DNA of 64,000 nt from Mactromeris polynyma (GCA_032209605.1 JASFXZ010000038.1:4774001-4838000), one strand, 5' to 3'. Shown: positions 35,435 through 47,312, counted from the first letter of the stretch. Notes: generated from the sequence alone by a model not told the origin. Program-made: numbers and translations.

Positions 35435-36115
35435 CATAAAATGCCTACCAAAGGTTTAGAGATGCTCTTACACTTAAAGCAGGTGAATTGAATAGTAATT
35501 ACCTAAACCTCTCTGACGAAGATAAGTTAATATTTGTACTGTCTAATGAAAATATGATTAGAGTTAGTGCCAAGACCTGTTTTAAGATTTTAAAGAACAG
35601 AATCGACTTATTGTACACATGATAATCCCTCTGTTCTATTTTTATTCTTTTATTTTTATTTTTGTTATGCAATTATTTTACAGTGTATAAGACATGACAT
35701 CATAGCTAGCTCTAACGTACATGGAATAGCAAAAACTTATGAAGACAACAGATTTAAACTTTTCTATAGCAATTGCAATAATTCTGCTTATATTTGTATA
35801 GCTACGTTTGTAAGTTTTTAAGTTTTTGCTCTTCCACTTTCTCCTTCAATTAAAGTTAATTGCATTTGTCACATTTTGTATACAAATCGAAATTGATTTT
35901 GTGTGTTTTAAACACATATATGATACTTCATAATATGTTATCAATGTTGAAGTACAAACAACATTGCATTGTAGATATTCTGTGATATTGTGTTAATTAG
36001 TCAGTGTCTAGTAAGCCAAGTGTGGCTGAGCACAAAATATTTTTATGTTTTTTACTTTGTAAAATGTACTGTAATATTTTATGTTTGACACTATAATAAA
36101 CTATATATATATAAA
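35435..36115 (+). mobile_element. 5'-truncated LINE: end of reverse-transcriptase ORF and 3' UTR
   Basis: From about 35440 a frame reads AYQRFRDALTLKAGELNSNY, then LSDEDKLIFVLSN and VSAKTCFKILKNRIDLLYT, to a TGA at about 35620. The RxSAKxCxxILxxRxxLLYT type of ending is what I recall from mollusc LINE polyproteins. About 490 bp of AT-rich 3' UTR follow, closing with AATAAACTATATATATATAA. The 5' part is absent, as in most dead-on-arrival LINE copies. Confidence 0.6.
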
Positions 36116-36735
36116 ACAATATAAGCCTTCATGTAATCAAGCGAGACGTACATCTGCAGTGCATTTGTTGTATAAACAAACCTATTATCGGGATTCCCCC
36201 CCACGTTTTAAACAATATTGATGGATAAAATATTCGACAGTGGAAAGTAATGCTCTGTCCACCACTGTAATGTAAGGCGAGACATGATTGGATAAGCGAA
36301 TACTGCTGACCAATGAGTGCTTAGCTTTGTAATGAATTTCGACATGAGCATGTGTTTACGCGATGCATGTGGAGAGCCAACATAGAAGAAAAATTAATCC
36401 TGTAAATGATCGAACGGACGACCCATGAAAGGTGCGATATTGCAATAAATAATGTAATTACCGCGAATTTGTTGAGATTTCTCACTGTAAACTCTGTCTA
36501 GATTTTTTATTGAATCTCCCTCCTTTCGTTTTCATTTAAATTATTTACGTCGGTCGTGTCATACGGTGTTTATTCATACTTGGGTATAGTTTTGATTTGC
36601 ATTAAATTTCAATTTTCATTGGTAAATTTATTTCAGCATTGCATACTTTGACATATTTTAGTGAAACATTAAGTTGTAATGCTAGTTTCTCATACGGTTA
36701 TTGAAGGTAAACAGGTCATAATAGTCCATACAAAC

Positions 36736-36970
36736 CTGTATTCGACAAAAATGTCAACAGCTTGGACAATGCCAACCTGGGTCCATTCTTCTCTGGTAAG
36801 CGTTCTGGCGACTCTATGTATGCCTCGATCATATCTATACCATACTGAAAGATGTTGATGATACCATATCCCTTTGGATTATCTTCTATACTCTTTATCA
36901 CCATTTCGAAATTCAGTGCCGGCGCATGTAGCATAGGCAAATGAAGTTCGGCTCTTGGCGTCACACTCAT
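36736..36970 (-). CDS. Candidate 5' exon (A), uncharacterised
   Basis: From the ATG at 36970 the minus strand encodes 78 codons beginning MSVTPRAELHLPMLHAPALN and including KGYGIINIFQYGIDMIEAYI, ending at ACAG/GTTTGT in phase 1. An upstream in-frame ATG (37030) also exists, but CTACAAG just before the chosen region could be an acceptor. The exon end is partly duplicated at 37053-37082. Homology not recognised; placing it in the same gene as C and D is inference from strand and phase. Confidence 0.35.
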
Positions 36971-37052
36971 AAATTCTTGTAGATGTGACAAATAAATAAA
37001 TGAGTTTAAATATGTTTGAACTTTGACCATAGTCCATACTTATGATACTAAC

Positions 37053-37082
37053 CTGTATTCGACAAAAATGTCAACAGCTTGG
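37053..37082 (-). repeat. Duplicated exon-end/donor segment
   Basis: The 30-bp segment CTGTATTCGACAAAAATGTC... repeats 36736-36765 exactly, and TAGTCCATAC lies just left of both. The copy is followed on the minus strand by GTTAGT instead of GTTTGT. It marks a tandem duplication of about 310 bp whose rest has been lost or replaced. Confidence 0.75.
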
Positions 37083-37104
37083 TTGTTTTGGTTTTCACAT
37101 AAGA

Positions 37105-37405
37105 CTCTGAAAATGGGCATTTTTCCGTGAAATAAATTTCAAACTGTTTTGGTGCGAAAAACACGGCTGTAGGTATTTCAATTCTCATTTTTACATATGT
37201 GCATCAAATCGATACCAGATCAAAGGCTTCCAAAAATAAAATAAAAAATCAGAATGTGACTTTGAAAATGAGCACATTTTACGACAAATTATTTTCAATT
37301 CGTTTAGGTTCGAAAAACACGGCGGTGGGTATTAGAATTCGTATTAATCAATTTATGTGCATAACGTTGGTACCAAATGAAAGATAATGCACCCAGCTTT
37401 CTAAC
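37105..37405 (+). repeat. Two diverged copies of the outer-arm motif of the 40113 element
   Basis: Two blocks of about 150 bp share GAAAATG(G/A)GCA..TTT, GCGAAAAACACGGC or TCGAAAAACACGGCG, and TACCAGATCAAAGG or TACCAAATGAAAGATAATGC. CACGGCGGTAGG...AAAGGTAATGCTCCCAGC in the 40113 arm is clearly related. Confidence 0.6.
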
Positions 37406-37989
37406 AATGTAAAATATTGAAGTGTGCGAGTTTTCCGAAAAGAATTTTTTAGTATGACTTTGACTTTTCTGTATGACATAATAATGTGTATGTGCATAAA
37501 TAATGTGTTATGTGTGAAATGCATCAATAGTAATTGTTAACATGTGCACATATCTAACAAAGACAACAACGTGATATGTTTAATTGTGCGTTTATTTACC
37601 TTATCTTACGTTTACATTTAGCATTAAAACATATTCAGCATTTATTTGAGTGTCATTCATACACACACATATTAAGACATAGCGGTAGATAAATAAATAC
37701 ACATATATCACATGTTAAACAGTTTGTCAATCAACTTTGTCTTGGCTGGCGCTAGGTTGAAAGAGGTGGTAGTCAGATTTGATAAACAATGAAATTGTAT
37801 GGGAATAAATCTTTGCGAAATGTATTGGTTTGAATGGAGTCTAATGGATTCTTGGCTAGCGCTATCCTAGATTTTTACGTAATACATAAAGCATATTATC
37901 ATTATTCGGCAGTGCACAGTCAACTTCTCTACCAATGACAAAGTCTACAAAGCCAAGACTCCGTTTTAAATTAGACTAATTTTTTGTAC

Positions 37990-38420
37990 AACTCACGTGA
38001 TACCACTTAATTCTGCTTGATTTGTTTTCACACATCTTACAACATTTTTAATGACATCCGGTAATTTACATGTACAGACGTATTTTATTGTTTGAGACTT
38101 CTCTTCTTTACAAGTCATTTTCGGCATTTTCATAACTTTTTGAAACGGTTCAGATTTGTCTTTTTCTGAGCATTTTATGAGATGCATCCTCATTGCGGGA
38201 ATATCAAATCATACATTGGTGATTTCACAATTAAAGTTACAATGCACAAGTTATGTAACATATGCGATGGCAAATACACAACAATCGGATGTGTTCGTTT
38301 GCCTTTGTACATCAGGTATTATCACATTTATCGCAAGTTTTTTAGATTCTCCCTCATATATTTGTGACAGCTGTGTGCTGATATTTGTGTTCACAGTTCT
38401 GTTCTTTAAAATGTCTAAAA
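37990..38420 (-). pseudogene. Ulp1/C48-like cysteine protease remnant with degenerate zinc-finger tail
   Basis: The minus strand from about 38410 reads TQLSQIYEGESKKLAINVII, then VQRQTNTSDCCVFAIAY, then (after a stop) PAMRMHLIKCSEKDKSEPF, and a tail with YVCTCKLPDVIKNVVRC. The Q-x(n)-SDC(G)xFAIA pattern carries the oxyanion Gln and nucleophile Cys of Ulp1-type (C48) peptidases, and MRxHLxxCxE..PF followed by a CxCxxP finger-like tail is what I recall from mollusc copies. In-frame TAA (38253-38251) and TGA (38211-38209) break it, and the upstream His/Asp part is missing. Many such copies are transposon-borne; the origin here is unknown. Confidence 0.6.
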
Positions 38421-38865
38421 CATAAACGTGTGGAGTTGAGTTTGTTTACACTCGCCACCGGGATAACAAAAACATAACATAAACGGAGCCAGTTGAATGT
38501 TTTTATACGACGTTACCCATTGGTAAACTTCCGTCCATCAGCATATAAAAATAATTGACACTTATCAACTTTATTTGTATATATGTGTCTGATGGTGACA
38601 GCAAAAGCTGATTGGATGCATATTGGACTCCCACTGGGCCAGACACTGTGAAATGCTGATAAGGGTGCTGAATAAGATTGATATCTAGATAGTGCACGCC
38701 GGGGACACTATTGTTTATTGCATAACATTATATAAGTTGTCCAACCCAATACTGGCCTTGTTTTTGTCTCTGTTTCTGATTTTTATCATGTTATCTTATA
38801 CGTATAATTTCTGGAATTTGTAGAAGTATGTGTTGCAGGATTTACGGAAGATTTCGGAAATAATC

Positions 38866-38912
38866 CTAATAGCAAAGACCTAAATACTTAATATTTAGGT
38901 CTTTGCTATTAG
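38866..38912. repeat. Perfect hairpin, 21-bp stem and 5-nt loop
   Basis: CTAATAGCAAAGACCTAAAT(A) is followed by CTTAA and then the exact reverse complement. No mismatch occurs in the stem. The loop is much shorter than in most miRNA precursors. It lies 26 bp left of the inverted-repeat element at 38939. Confidence 0.85.
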
Positions 38913-38938
38913 TGTAAATTATTGCCTGTCCCTATTTT

Positions 38939-39270
38939 GTAATGTCCGTCCCCACACTAAATTATTTGCTTTAAAGACTGTAATTGTAAATTTTAAGAAA
39001 TAATTTTTACTACATGAACTTTTGACATATATTATAAAATATTTTGGATGATTATACATGTAATAGACACAATATCCTTATATTATCAAAAAGATGACAA
39101 ATCTTTGCATTTTTAGTTGCACTTGCAGTAGTATAAAATAATTATGTTAGATGATCAACTATGAAGTTGATTTTTCTTTCTTTCTGGAAGTTGTCTATGT
39201 ACATAAATAGTTCCTAAAATGACTTTTATTCACACTTAATAATATTATACATAAGGGGACGGACATTACA
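38939..39270. mobile_element. MITE with TGTAATGTCCGTCCCC ends
   Basis: TGTAATGTCCGTCCCC at the left and GGGGACGGACATTACA at the right are perfect 16-bp inverted repeats bounding 332 bp of AT-rich DNA. The target duplication is not obvious. Confidence 0.7.
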
Positions 39271-39575
39271 TACGTTGATGAGTCGACGGGTCCAGTTTTT
39301 CCTGTCAATGGCAGATAGCTATACTGTTTCATTCGCTCTTAATTCTTCTCATTAGGAATTCTGTGCCATGAAATCATAAACCCTTTCCCCGCTTGTGTGT
39401 ACAACCAACAACTATGAAAGACTGAATCATAACTTAAAGAATTAACAATTTAGATAACGCGAATTAGCGTTATAAACAATATGGCGTTGTAACCGGATAT
39501 CGACTTTCTGCCCACCAGCAATGTTTACATTCGTATAACAGGTGCGCGTGACGTCACGGCGTTATCCCCTATATA

Positions 39576-40113
39576 GGGCGAATTTGTTTTGCAAAACCTG
39601 GTTAAGGTTTGAGGTTTCAGTTTTGTTGTAGTTTGGTTGAAAAACTTAAACCAGTTAAGATTAAGATTGGTCTGCAAACAAACGGATGGTTTAGTCGATG
39701 AAAAATGGCCCACGTGATTTTGATTGTACAATATTGCAGACAGATTGGTGCGTGATAAGAAAATCAGAGTTAAGGACTTTAAAACTTCTGTTTTGCAACG
39801 TAACAGAGTGGACAACTTTAAAGCCAGGTTCCCATGTAGCAACGAAACATTTATTTTTAAACATTGCCCCACATATGAGTGGCACGGTCACCCGCCATAA
39901 AATCAGCCCACCATTTTGTTTAACTAGTATACGATTATTCGGATAAATCAAACCAGACGAACCACACTTGGAGGTAGTTCGGTCAGTTTGATTAACCAGT
40001 TTAAGATTTGTTATTAACAAGTACAGAAACTTGTTTTAGTTTGAAACCAGTTTGTTAAAACAAATGAAAGGTTTTTTGGATTCATACTGGTTTGGTACAA
40101 ACAAATTCGCCCA
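39576..40113. mobile_element. MITE with GGGCGAATTTGTTT ends, 540 bp
   Basis: The left TATAGGGCGAATTTGTTTTG and the right CAAACAAATTCGCCCATA are inverted. Subterminal repeats (AAACCAGTT, AACCTGGTT, ACTGGTTT) recur inside. It abuts the 40113 palindromic structure directly. Open frames on both strands are by-products. Confidence 0.7.
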
Positions 40114-40379
40114 TAGAATGAATCACGGCGGTAGGCTTTAACTTTTTTAATATGTGACACAATAATAATCAAGTGAAAGGTAATGCTCCCAGCGATGTTG
40201 TGGTGTACTTGTTTATTATTATCAAATATAATATTTACTGAAACAAAGGATATATAAGAAGAAATGATATTTTCTGACTATGTATATATTTATAAAAAAT
40301 TGTTTGATGTTAATGTTTGATTTTAATGTAGTGGATTCTACAATCTAAGACCAGGATTTATATTCAAAATAATTTGGCC

Positions 40380-41195
40380 ACAGTAAATTGACCTTTAAAT
40401 AACACAATATATCATTCCGTTAAGTGAACTATGGCCGCAGTAAATTGACCTTCAACTAATACTATATATGATTTTGATAAGTGAACTATGGCCGCAGTAA
40501 ATTGACCTTCAAATAACGCCATATATGATACCGATAAGTGAACTATGGCCGCAGTAAATTGACCTTCAAATAATTCCATATATGTTACAGATAAGTGAAC
40601 TATGGTCACAGTAAATTGACATTCAAATGACACAATATATCATTCAGATAAGTGAACTATGGTCGCAGTAAATTGACCTTCAAATAACACTATATATGAT
40701 TCCGATAAGTGAACTATGGCTGCAGTAAATTGACCTTCAAATAACACCTTATATGATTCCAATAAGTGAACTAGGGCCGCAGTAAATTGACCTTCAAATA
40801 ATTCCTTATATGTTACAGATAAGTGAACTATGGCCACAGTAAATTGACCTTCAAATGACACAATATATCATTCCGTTAAGTGAACTATGGCTGCAGTAAA
40901 TTGACCTTCAAATAACACTATATATGATTCCGATAAGTGAACTATGGCCGCAGTAAATTGACCTTCAAATAATTCCATATATGTTACAGATAAGTGAACT
41001 ATGGCCACAGTAAATTGACCTTCAAATAACACTATATATGATTCCGATAAGTGAACTATGGCCGCAGTAAATTGATCTTCAAATAATTCCATATATGGTA
41101 CAGATAAGTGAACTATGGCCTCGGTAAATTGACCTTCAAATAACATCATATATGATTCCGATAAGTGAACTATGGCCGCAGTAAATTGATCTTCA
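40380..41195 (-). repeat. 57-bp satellite array, left arm (about 14 units)
   Basis: The period is exactly 57 bp (GTGAACT at 40424 and 40481). Each unit reads GTGAACTATGGCCGCAGTAA, then ATTGACCTTCAAATAA and a variable part. Two variants, TGATTCCGATAA and TGTTACAGATAA, tend to alternate, giving a 114-bp superrepeat. As 57 is a multiple of three, the minus strand shows long frames of a 19-residue repeat (LFEGQFTAAIVHLSES). Confidence 0.9.
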
Positions 41196-42507
41196 AATGG
41201 GACTCATCAGCGTACATAAATTCATATAACAACATACCAACCTGGTGTTATGATGATGTTGGTTCAAAATTATGCGGTAGCAGGACGGTATGGGTGGATA
41301 TTAAACTCGTGCAAACTGTTGCAAACAGACCTGGCATTGATTGGCAGGAGTCCAGCAATGCTGTTTCGCTGGTTGAAAGTGTTTGCAGAGATGCGTTAGT
41401 CAAAATTGGTACAGGTAATCCAGTTGTTGTGACCTTACTCTCAGTTGTCCAGGCCATCGGTTGTCCCGAGTGTTCCATTTTGTTAGAAACGTGGCAATAG
41501 GGACATACAGTGTCTTGACAGGCACCGATTTGTTCAGCAATCCTATGGTGTACTCTGGCTTGTTACATTCTGACCGCATGCAGATGTTTCCCTGATATCT
41601 AACCTCTAACCTAATGTTTTATATAGGACATATTGTTTAAGCACTACTGCACCAAGTATGCGAACCAATGCACACATGTGGGCTTTGAAAACAGCATCTG
41701 AGACACGAGTGACACTTTTGTTTTAGTCAGAAATCAGTGACAGAGTTCTCCATATATATCAACTTGTGTGATACAGTATACATTGGAACTATAACAGAGT
41801 CATGATCTAAAAGTAATGTTCTGAAGTGACGTAGACTAAATAATGCTGTACCCGCACTGACATTACCCTCATTGTGACATGGACTGAACAATTAAGTACT
41901 CGTGCTGACGTAAGCCCGCATTATGACGTGGACGGAACAATGAAGTACTTGTGCTGACATTCTCCGCATTGTGACGATGACTGAACAATGTAGTACTCGG
42001 CTATGTTACCCTCGATGTGACGTGGACTGAACAATGAAATACCTATATTCTGACGCAATCCACGTTGTAATGGGAATTGAACAATGTAGAACGCGCATTT
42101 TTATTGATGTTACCCGTGTTGTGACATGGTCTAAAAGTGTAGAACTCACGTTCTGCTGTCACAGTCGTTTGGACATGGTGTGTACTCTGATGTTACCTGC
42201 ATCGCGATGTGGTCTGTAGGATGTAGTACTCACAATCTGATGTTACCATTGTGACGTGGTCTGTACGATGTATAGTACTCACAATCTGATGTTACCATTG
42301 TGATATGGTCTGTAGGATGTAGTACTCACAATCTGATGTTACCATTGTGACGTGGACTGTAGGATGTAGTACTCACAATCTAATGTAACCATTGTAATGT
42401 GGTCTGTAGGATGTAGTTGTTTCTGGCAGAAATTAAGGAACTTTAAAACAAATAATCCACATACTTTGTAGCATTGTTTGACTTGTGTTTTAATTGTGTT
42501 TGGGTTA
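41196..42507. other. Centre of the satellite-armed structure
   Basis: 41196-41500 is unique sequence, open in both directions (plus strand ...CGSRTVWVDIKLVQ, ...CPECSILLETWQ), with no recognised family. 41850-42415 is a degenerate tandem repeat with a unit of roughly 45-48 bp (GATGTTACCATTGTGACGTG, GTCTGTAGGATGTAGTACTC). No transposase motif was found. Confidence 0.5.
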
Positions 42508-44350
42508 CTGTGGCCATAGTTCATTATCTTATTTGAAGGTAAATTTACTGCGGCATTAGTTCACTTATCGGAATGATATTAATATGGTGTTATTAGAAGG
42601 TCAATTTACTGTGGCCATAGTTCACTTATATGAATCATATATGGTGTTATTTGAAGGTCAATTTACTGCGGCCATAGTTCACTTATCGGAATGATATATT
42701 GTGTTATTTGAAGGTCAATTTACTGCAGCCATAGTTCACTTAACGGAATGATATATTGTTTTATTTGAAGGTCAATTTACTGTGGCCATAGTTCACTTAT
42801 CTGTAACATATATGGAATTATTTGAAGATCAATTTACTGCGGCCATAGTTCACTTATCGGAATGATATATTGTGTTATTTGAAGGTCAATTTACTGAGGC
42901 CATAGTTCACTTATCGGAATGATATATGATGTTATTTGAAGGTCAATTTACTGTGGCCATAGTTCACTTATCGGAATGATATATGGTGTTATTTAAAGGT
43001 CAGTTTACTGTGGCCATAGTTCATTTATCTGAAATATATATGAAATTATTTGAAGGTCAATTTATTGCGGCCATAGTTCACTTTTCGGAATCATATATGG
43101 TGTTATTTGAAGGTCAACTTACTGCGGCCATAGTTCACTTATCGAAATCATATATGATGTTATCTGAAGGTCAATTTACTGCGGCCATAGTTCACTAATC
43201 GGAATCATATATGGTGTTCTTTGAAGGTCAATTTTTCTGTGGCCATAGTTCACTTACATGAATCATATATGGTGTTATTTGAAGGTCAATTTACTGTGGC
43301 CATAGTACACTTATCGGAATCATATATAATGCTATTTGAAGGTCAATTTACTGAGGCCATAGTTCACTTATCGGAATGATATATGGTGTTATTTAAAGGT
43401 CGGTTTACTGTGGCCATAGTTCACTCATCTGAAACATATATGAAATTATTTGAAGGTCAATTTATTGCGGCCATAGTTCACTTATCGGTATCATATATGG
43501 TGTTATTTGAAGGTCAACTTACTGCGGCCATAGTTCACTTATCGCAATCATATATGACGTTATTTGAAGGTCAATTTACTGCGGCCATAGTTCACTTATC
43601 GGAATCATTAATGGTGTTATTTGAAGGGCAATTTACTGTGGCCATAGTTCACTTATCTGTAACATATATGGAATTATTTGAATGTTAATTTACTGCGGCC
43701 ATAGTTCACTAATCGGAATCATATAGGGTGTTCTTTGAAGGTCAATTTACTGCGGCCATAGTTCACTTATCGGAATCATATATGGTGTTATTTGAAGGTC
43801 AATTTACTGTGGCCATAGTTCACTTATCTGTAACATATATGGAATTATTTGAAGGTCAATTTACTGCGGCAATAGTTCACTTATCGGAATCATATATGGT
43901 TATATTGAAAGGTCGATTTACTGAGGCCATAGTTCACTTATCGGAATCATATACGGTGTTATTTGAAGGTCAATTTACTGCAGCCATAGTTCACTTATCG
44001 GAATCATATATGATGTTATTTGAAGGTCAATTTACAGCGGCCATAGTTCACTTATCGGAATGATATATGGTGTTATTTGAAGGTCAATATACTGCGGCCA
44101 TAGTTCACTTATCGGAATCATATATGGTGTTATTTGATGGTCAATTTACTGCGGCCATAGTTCACTTATTGGAATGATATATGGTGTTATTTGAAGGTCA
44201 GTTTACTGTGGCCATAGTTCACTGATCAAGAACAAATATGGTGTTACTTGAAGGTCAATGTACTGTGGTCGTAGTTCATTTATCAGAAAAAATATGGTGT
44301 TATTTAAATGTCAATTTACTGTGACCATAGTTTACTGATCGGTAACATAT
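42508..44350 (+). repeat. 57-bp satellite array, right arm (about 32 units)
   Basis: The same unit as the left arm, inverted (CCATAG at 42672, 42729 and 42786). A 400-bp block of seven units recurs (42983 against 43383), so the array has grown by block duplication. Frequent TGA (GGAATGATATATG) breaks the 19-residue frame. The last units near 44230-44350 are the most diverged. Confidence 0.9.
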
Positions 44351-45189
44351 GGCTTTTCTCATTTTTAATTAGTATGTCGTGTTTTACTGACTTTCTTACA
44401 AGTATTAGTTGATTTTTCTGTTTGAACCATGGAAAGTGAATCTCAAGAATATTTTGTAAATTGTTCACCACTTCGAAACTTTTGACTTATGTGTTGAATA
44501 ATGAGTTCCATTTTTTAATCAATTAATTGCTTTCATTAAAAGCTATATAGAAACAGACAAGTAATGACAGAAACACATAGTAGCTTTACTGACTTTTTTA
44601 TTTTTGCATGTTTTGCTAAGACTGAATTCTAAGTGGAACACACGCATATTTATAAATTGGCACTTAATTATCTCGAAAATAAATCCTGTTCTTAGATTGT
44701 AAAATACATGTACAACATCATAAAAATATCATTTCTTCTTATATATCCTTTGTTTCAGTAAATATTATATTTGATAATAATAAAACACCTACGCCACATC
44801 ATCGCTGGGAGCTTTACCTTTCACTTGATACCAAATTTATTATAGTGTCACATATTAAAAAAATTAATACCTACCGCCGTGATTCATTCTATTTTGGTTG
44901 TAAAGCTTCTCTAATTTAGTGGTTGGTAACCGATGGAATACGGAAACTAGTTTTTGTGAACTATGGAAACTAGACGTACCCCTAAAGTCAAGCCAGCCAG
45001 CTATAAGGAAGTCTACAAAACGAATAATCTGAACATTTATGCGGACCAGGAAACTACCAGAAGTGTCCACAAAAGAAGTTTACGCCACAAAATGAATGAT
45101 AATAGATAAATTATCGATTACATTTTTGGGTAAAACTGTGAATTAATTAATTCCAATTAAAAAAAATCGTTAAAAACTTAAACTGAGCC

Positions 45190-46320
45190 CGAAATGATTG
45201 AAATAGGGCAGAATTTAATAAAACAGTTCATCCGACCCTGTTTTAGTGTCCCCTAACCCTTTTATAGCTAATGTGACACCATGAGTGATATACCTACATA
45301 AAGCCCCTACATAGGGCTACACTACAACACAGGCATTATATTCCCACCTTGGGGGTGAAAGCCCGTAATGAGCCCAAACTTATTGAAAAGCGCAGAATTT
45401 AATAAAACCGTTCTCCCGACTCGGTTTTGGTGACCCCTGGACCCTTTAATAGCTAAAGTGACACAATGAGTGACATACCTACCTAAAGCCCTTACATAGG
45501 GCTACAATAAAACACAGGCATTATATCCCCACCTTGGGGCTGAAAGCCCGTAATAAGCCCAAATATATTGAAAATATCAGAATTTAATCAAACCGTTCTC
45601 CTGATACTGTTTGGGTGACCCCTGGACCGTTTAATAGCTAATGAGACACCATGAGTGACATACCTACTTAAAGCTATTACAAAGGGCTACGATAAAACAC
45701 AGGCATTATATACCCACCTTGGGGTTAAAAGCCCGTAATGAGCCCAAACTTATTGAAAAGCGCAGAATTTCATAAAACTGTTCTCCCGACCTTGATTTGG
45801 TGACCCCTGGACTCTTTAATAGGTAATGTGACACCATGAGTGATATACCAACTTGAAGACCATACATAGGGCTAGAAAACAACATAGACATTATATCCCC
45901 ATCTATGGGCTGAAAGCCCGTAATGAGCCTTAAGTTATTGAAAAGTGCAGAATTTAATAAAACCGTTCTCTTGACACTGATTTGGTGACCCTTGGACCCT
46001 TTTATAGCTAATGTGACACCATAAGTGACATACCTACTTAAAGCCCTTACATAGGGCTACACTAAAACACAGGCATTATATTCCCACCTTGGGGATGCAT
46101 GCCAGTAATGAGCCCAAACTTATTGAAAATAGCAGAATTTATTAAAAACCGTTCCCCAGACTCTGTTTTGGTGACCCATGTACACTCAAATAGGTAATGT
46201 GACACCACGTGTCATATGCCAACTTAAGTCCCACATATAGGGCTACAATACAATACTGGTAGTATATTCCCATCTTGGGGCTGAAACCCCGTTATAAGCC
46301 CAAAATTACCGGACAATCTG
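45190..46320 (+). repeat. Satellite array of about 185 bp, left (6 units)
   Basis: Landmark GCCCGTAAT recurs at 45361, 45546, 45731 and 45916, a 185-bp period; units near 46101 and 46290 are more diverged. Each unit holds GAATTTAATAAAACCGTTCT, TAGCTAATGTGACACCATGA and ACATAGGGCTACA. Worn single units follow near 46980 and 47190. Confidence 0.9.
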
Positions 46321-46484
46321 ACGCATGAACTCAATTGTGACACGGCGCGTGTTATTCACACGTTTGTGAAAATTTCACTCAAACAACAAGCTGCATCTGT
46401 TTGAAGATTGATTAAAGCCATAATTGATTATTTAGCTACTAAGTGTCATAATATGCACAAATGTATGCATAATATATTCATTTG

Positions 46485-46700
46485 TATATTGTATTGTATC
46501 TTTATTCTTCTTTATTCTATATTTTTTATCTCATCATTGCACATACACAATAACACATACAATGTAAAATGACATTAAAACAGCGCAATGCCATTTTGTA
46601 CGGAATTATAAGAGATGAACAATAACATGATAAATTACATAATCTGAGCACAATGCTCCATGGAAGTAAAATTATCCTTACTATACCAGTTAACAGGTAT
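46485..46700 (-). repeat. Possible LINE 3' tail
   Basis: On the minus strand the sequence ends in AGAATAAAGAAGAATAAAGA and TACAATACAATATAC, as LINE tails often do, preceded by roughly 200 bp of AT-rich sequence. No coding part is attached. Confidence 0.3.
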
Positions 46701-47312
46701 GAATGTTATGAAACGTAAGTGGTTGAAAAAGGAAAGGGAAAAATCAACATAAACACACGTGCACTTAAACCACGATGTATAAATATCTTGCAAACATATC
46801 TTGATACAGAAACGTTAGGTTAAAATAATAAAAATATCCAGTACATACTTGTTAAAAGATTACTAAAACACATTATCTAAAAAGTAAAAAAACGACGTCT
46901 ATCTAAAATGTACCCCGTCACTGATTCGCCCACCTCATTATTCCTACCTCAATTTTAAACCCATGCATACGGCTTCAATATAAATATTGCATTGTATTAA
47001 CATCTTGAGACTGAAAGCCCGTTGTGAACCCAAACTCATTGAAGGCGAACACATACAGTAAACGTACATCTGACCATCATTCAACAATTCATGAACGCTA
47101 TACATGTACTAGCTACTGTGACACCACCAGTGGTATTCATATAAGAAAGTAAATGACACGCATAATGACACGATGTGATATAAGCATTATCTTCCCGTCT
47201 TGGGATTGAAAGCCCATTACGAAGACAAACTCATCGACCAGTCACAGATTCAAGTAAACGTGCATACAGGTAATACTTGTAACAGACATTGACTCGCTCA
47301 CCATTAGTCATA

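Larger units (their letters stand above)
40113..44892. mobile_element. Large inverted-repeat structure with satellite arms, 4.8 kb
   Basis: The outer arms 40113-about 40375 and about 44650-44892 are reverse complements. Shared text includes ATAGAATGAATCACGGCGG, ATCAAATATAATATTTACTG, AAGGATATATAAGAAGAAAT and TACAATCTAAGA(C/A)CAGGATTT. Inside each arm lies a 57-bp satellite array, in opposite orientations, around a 1.3-kb centre. The design resembles foldback elements with repetitive arms; no transposase is recognised. The arms are unequal in length (about 14 against 32 satellite units). Confidence 0.75.

Noticed and set aside
37199..37387. 62-codon plus-strand frame as a gene
   Set aside because: It falls across two copies of a diverged repeat related to the 40113 outer arm and has no family resemblance.
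39525..40020. Overlapping minus-strand frames of 109-115 codons
   Set aside because: They lie within the GGGCGAATTTG MITE, overlap each other in different frames and start or end in its terminal repeats.
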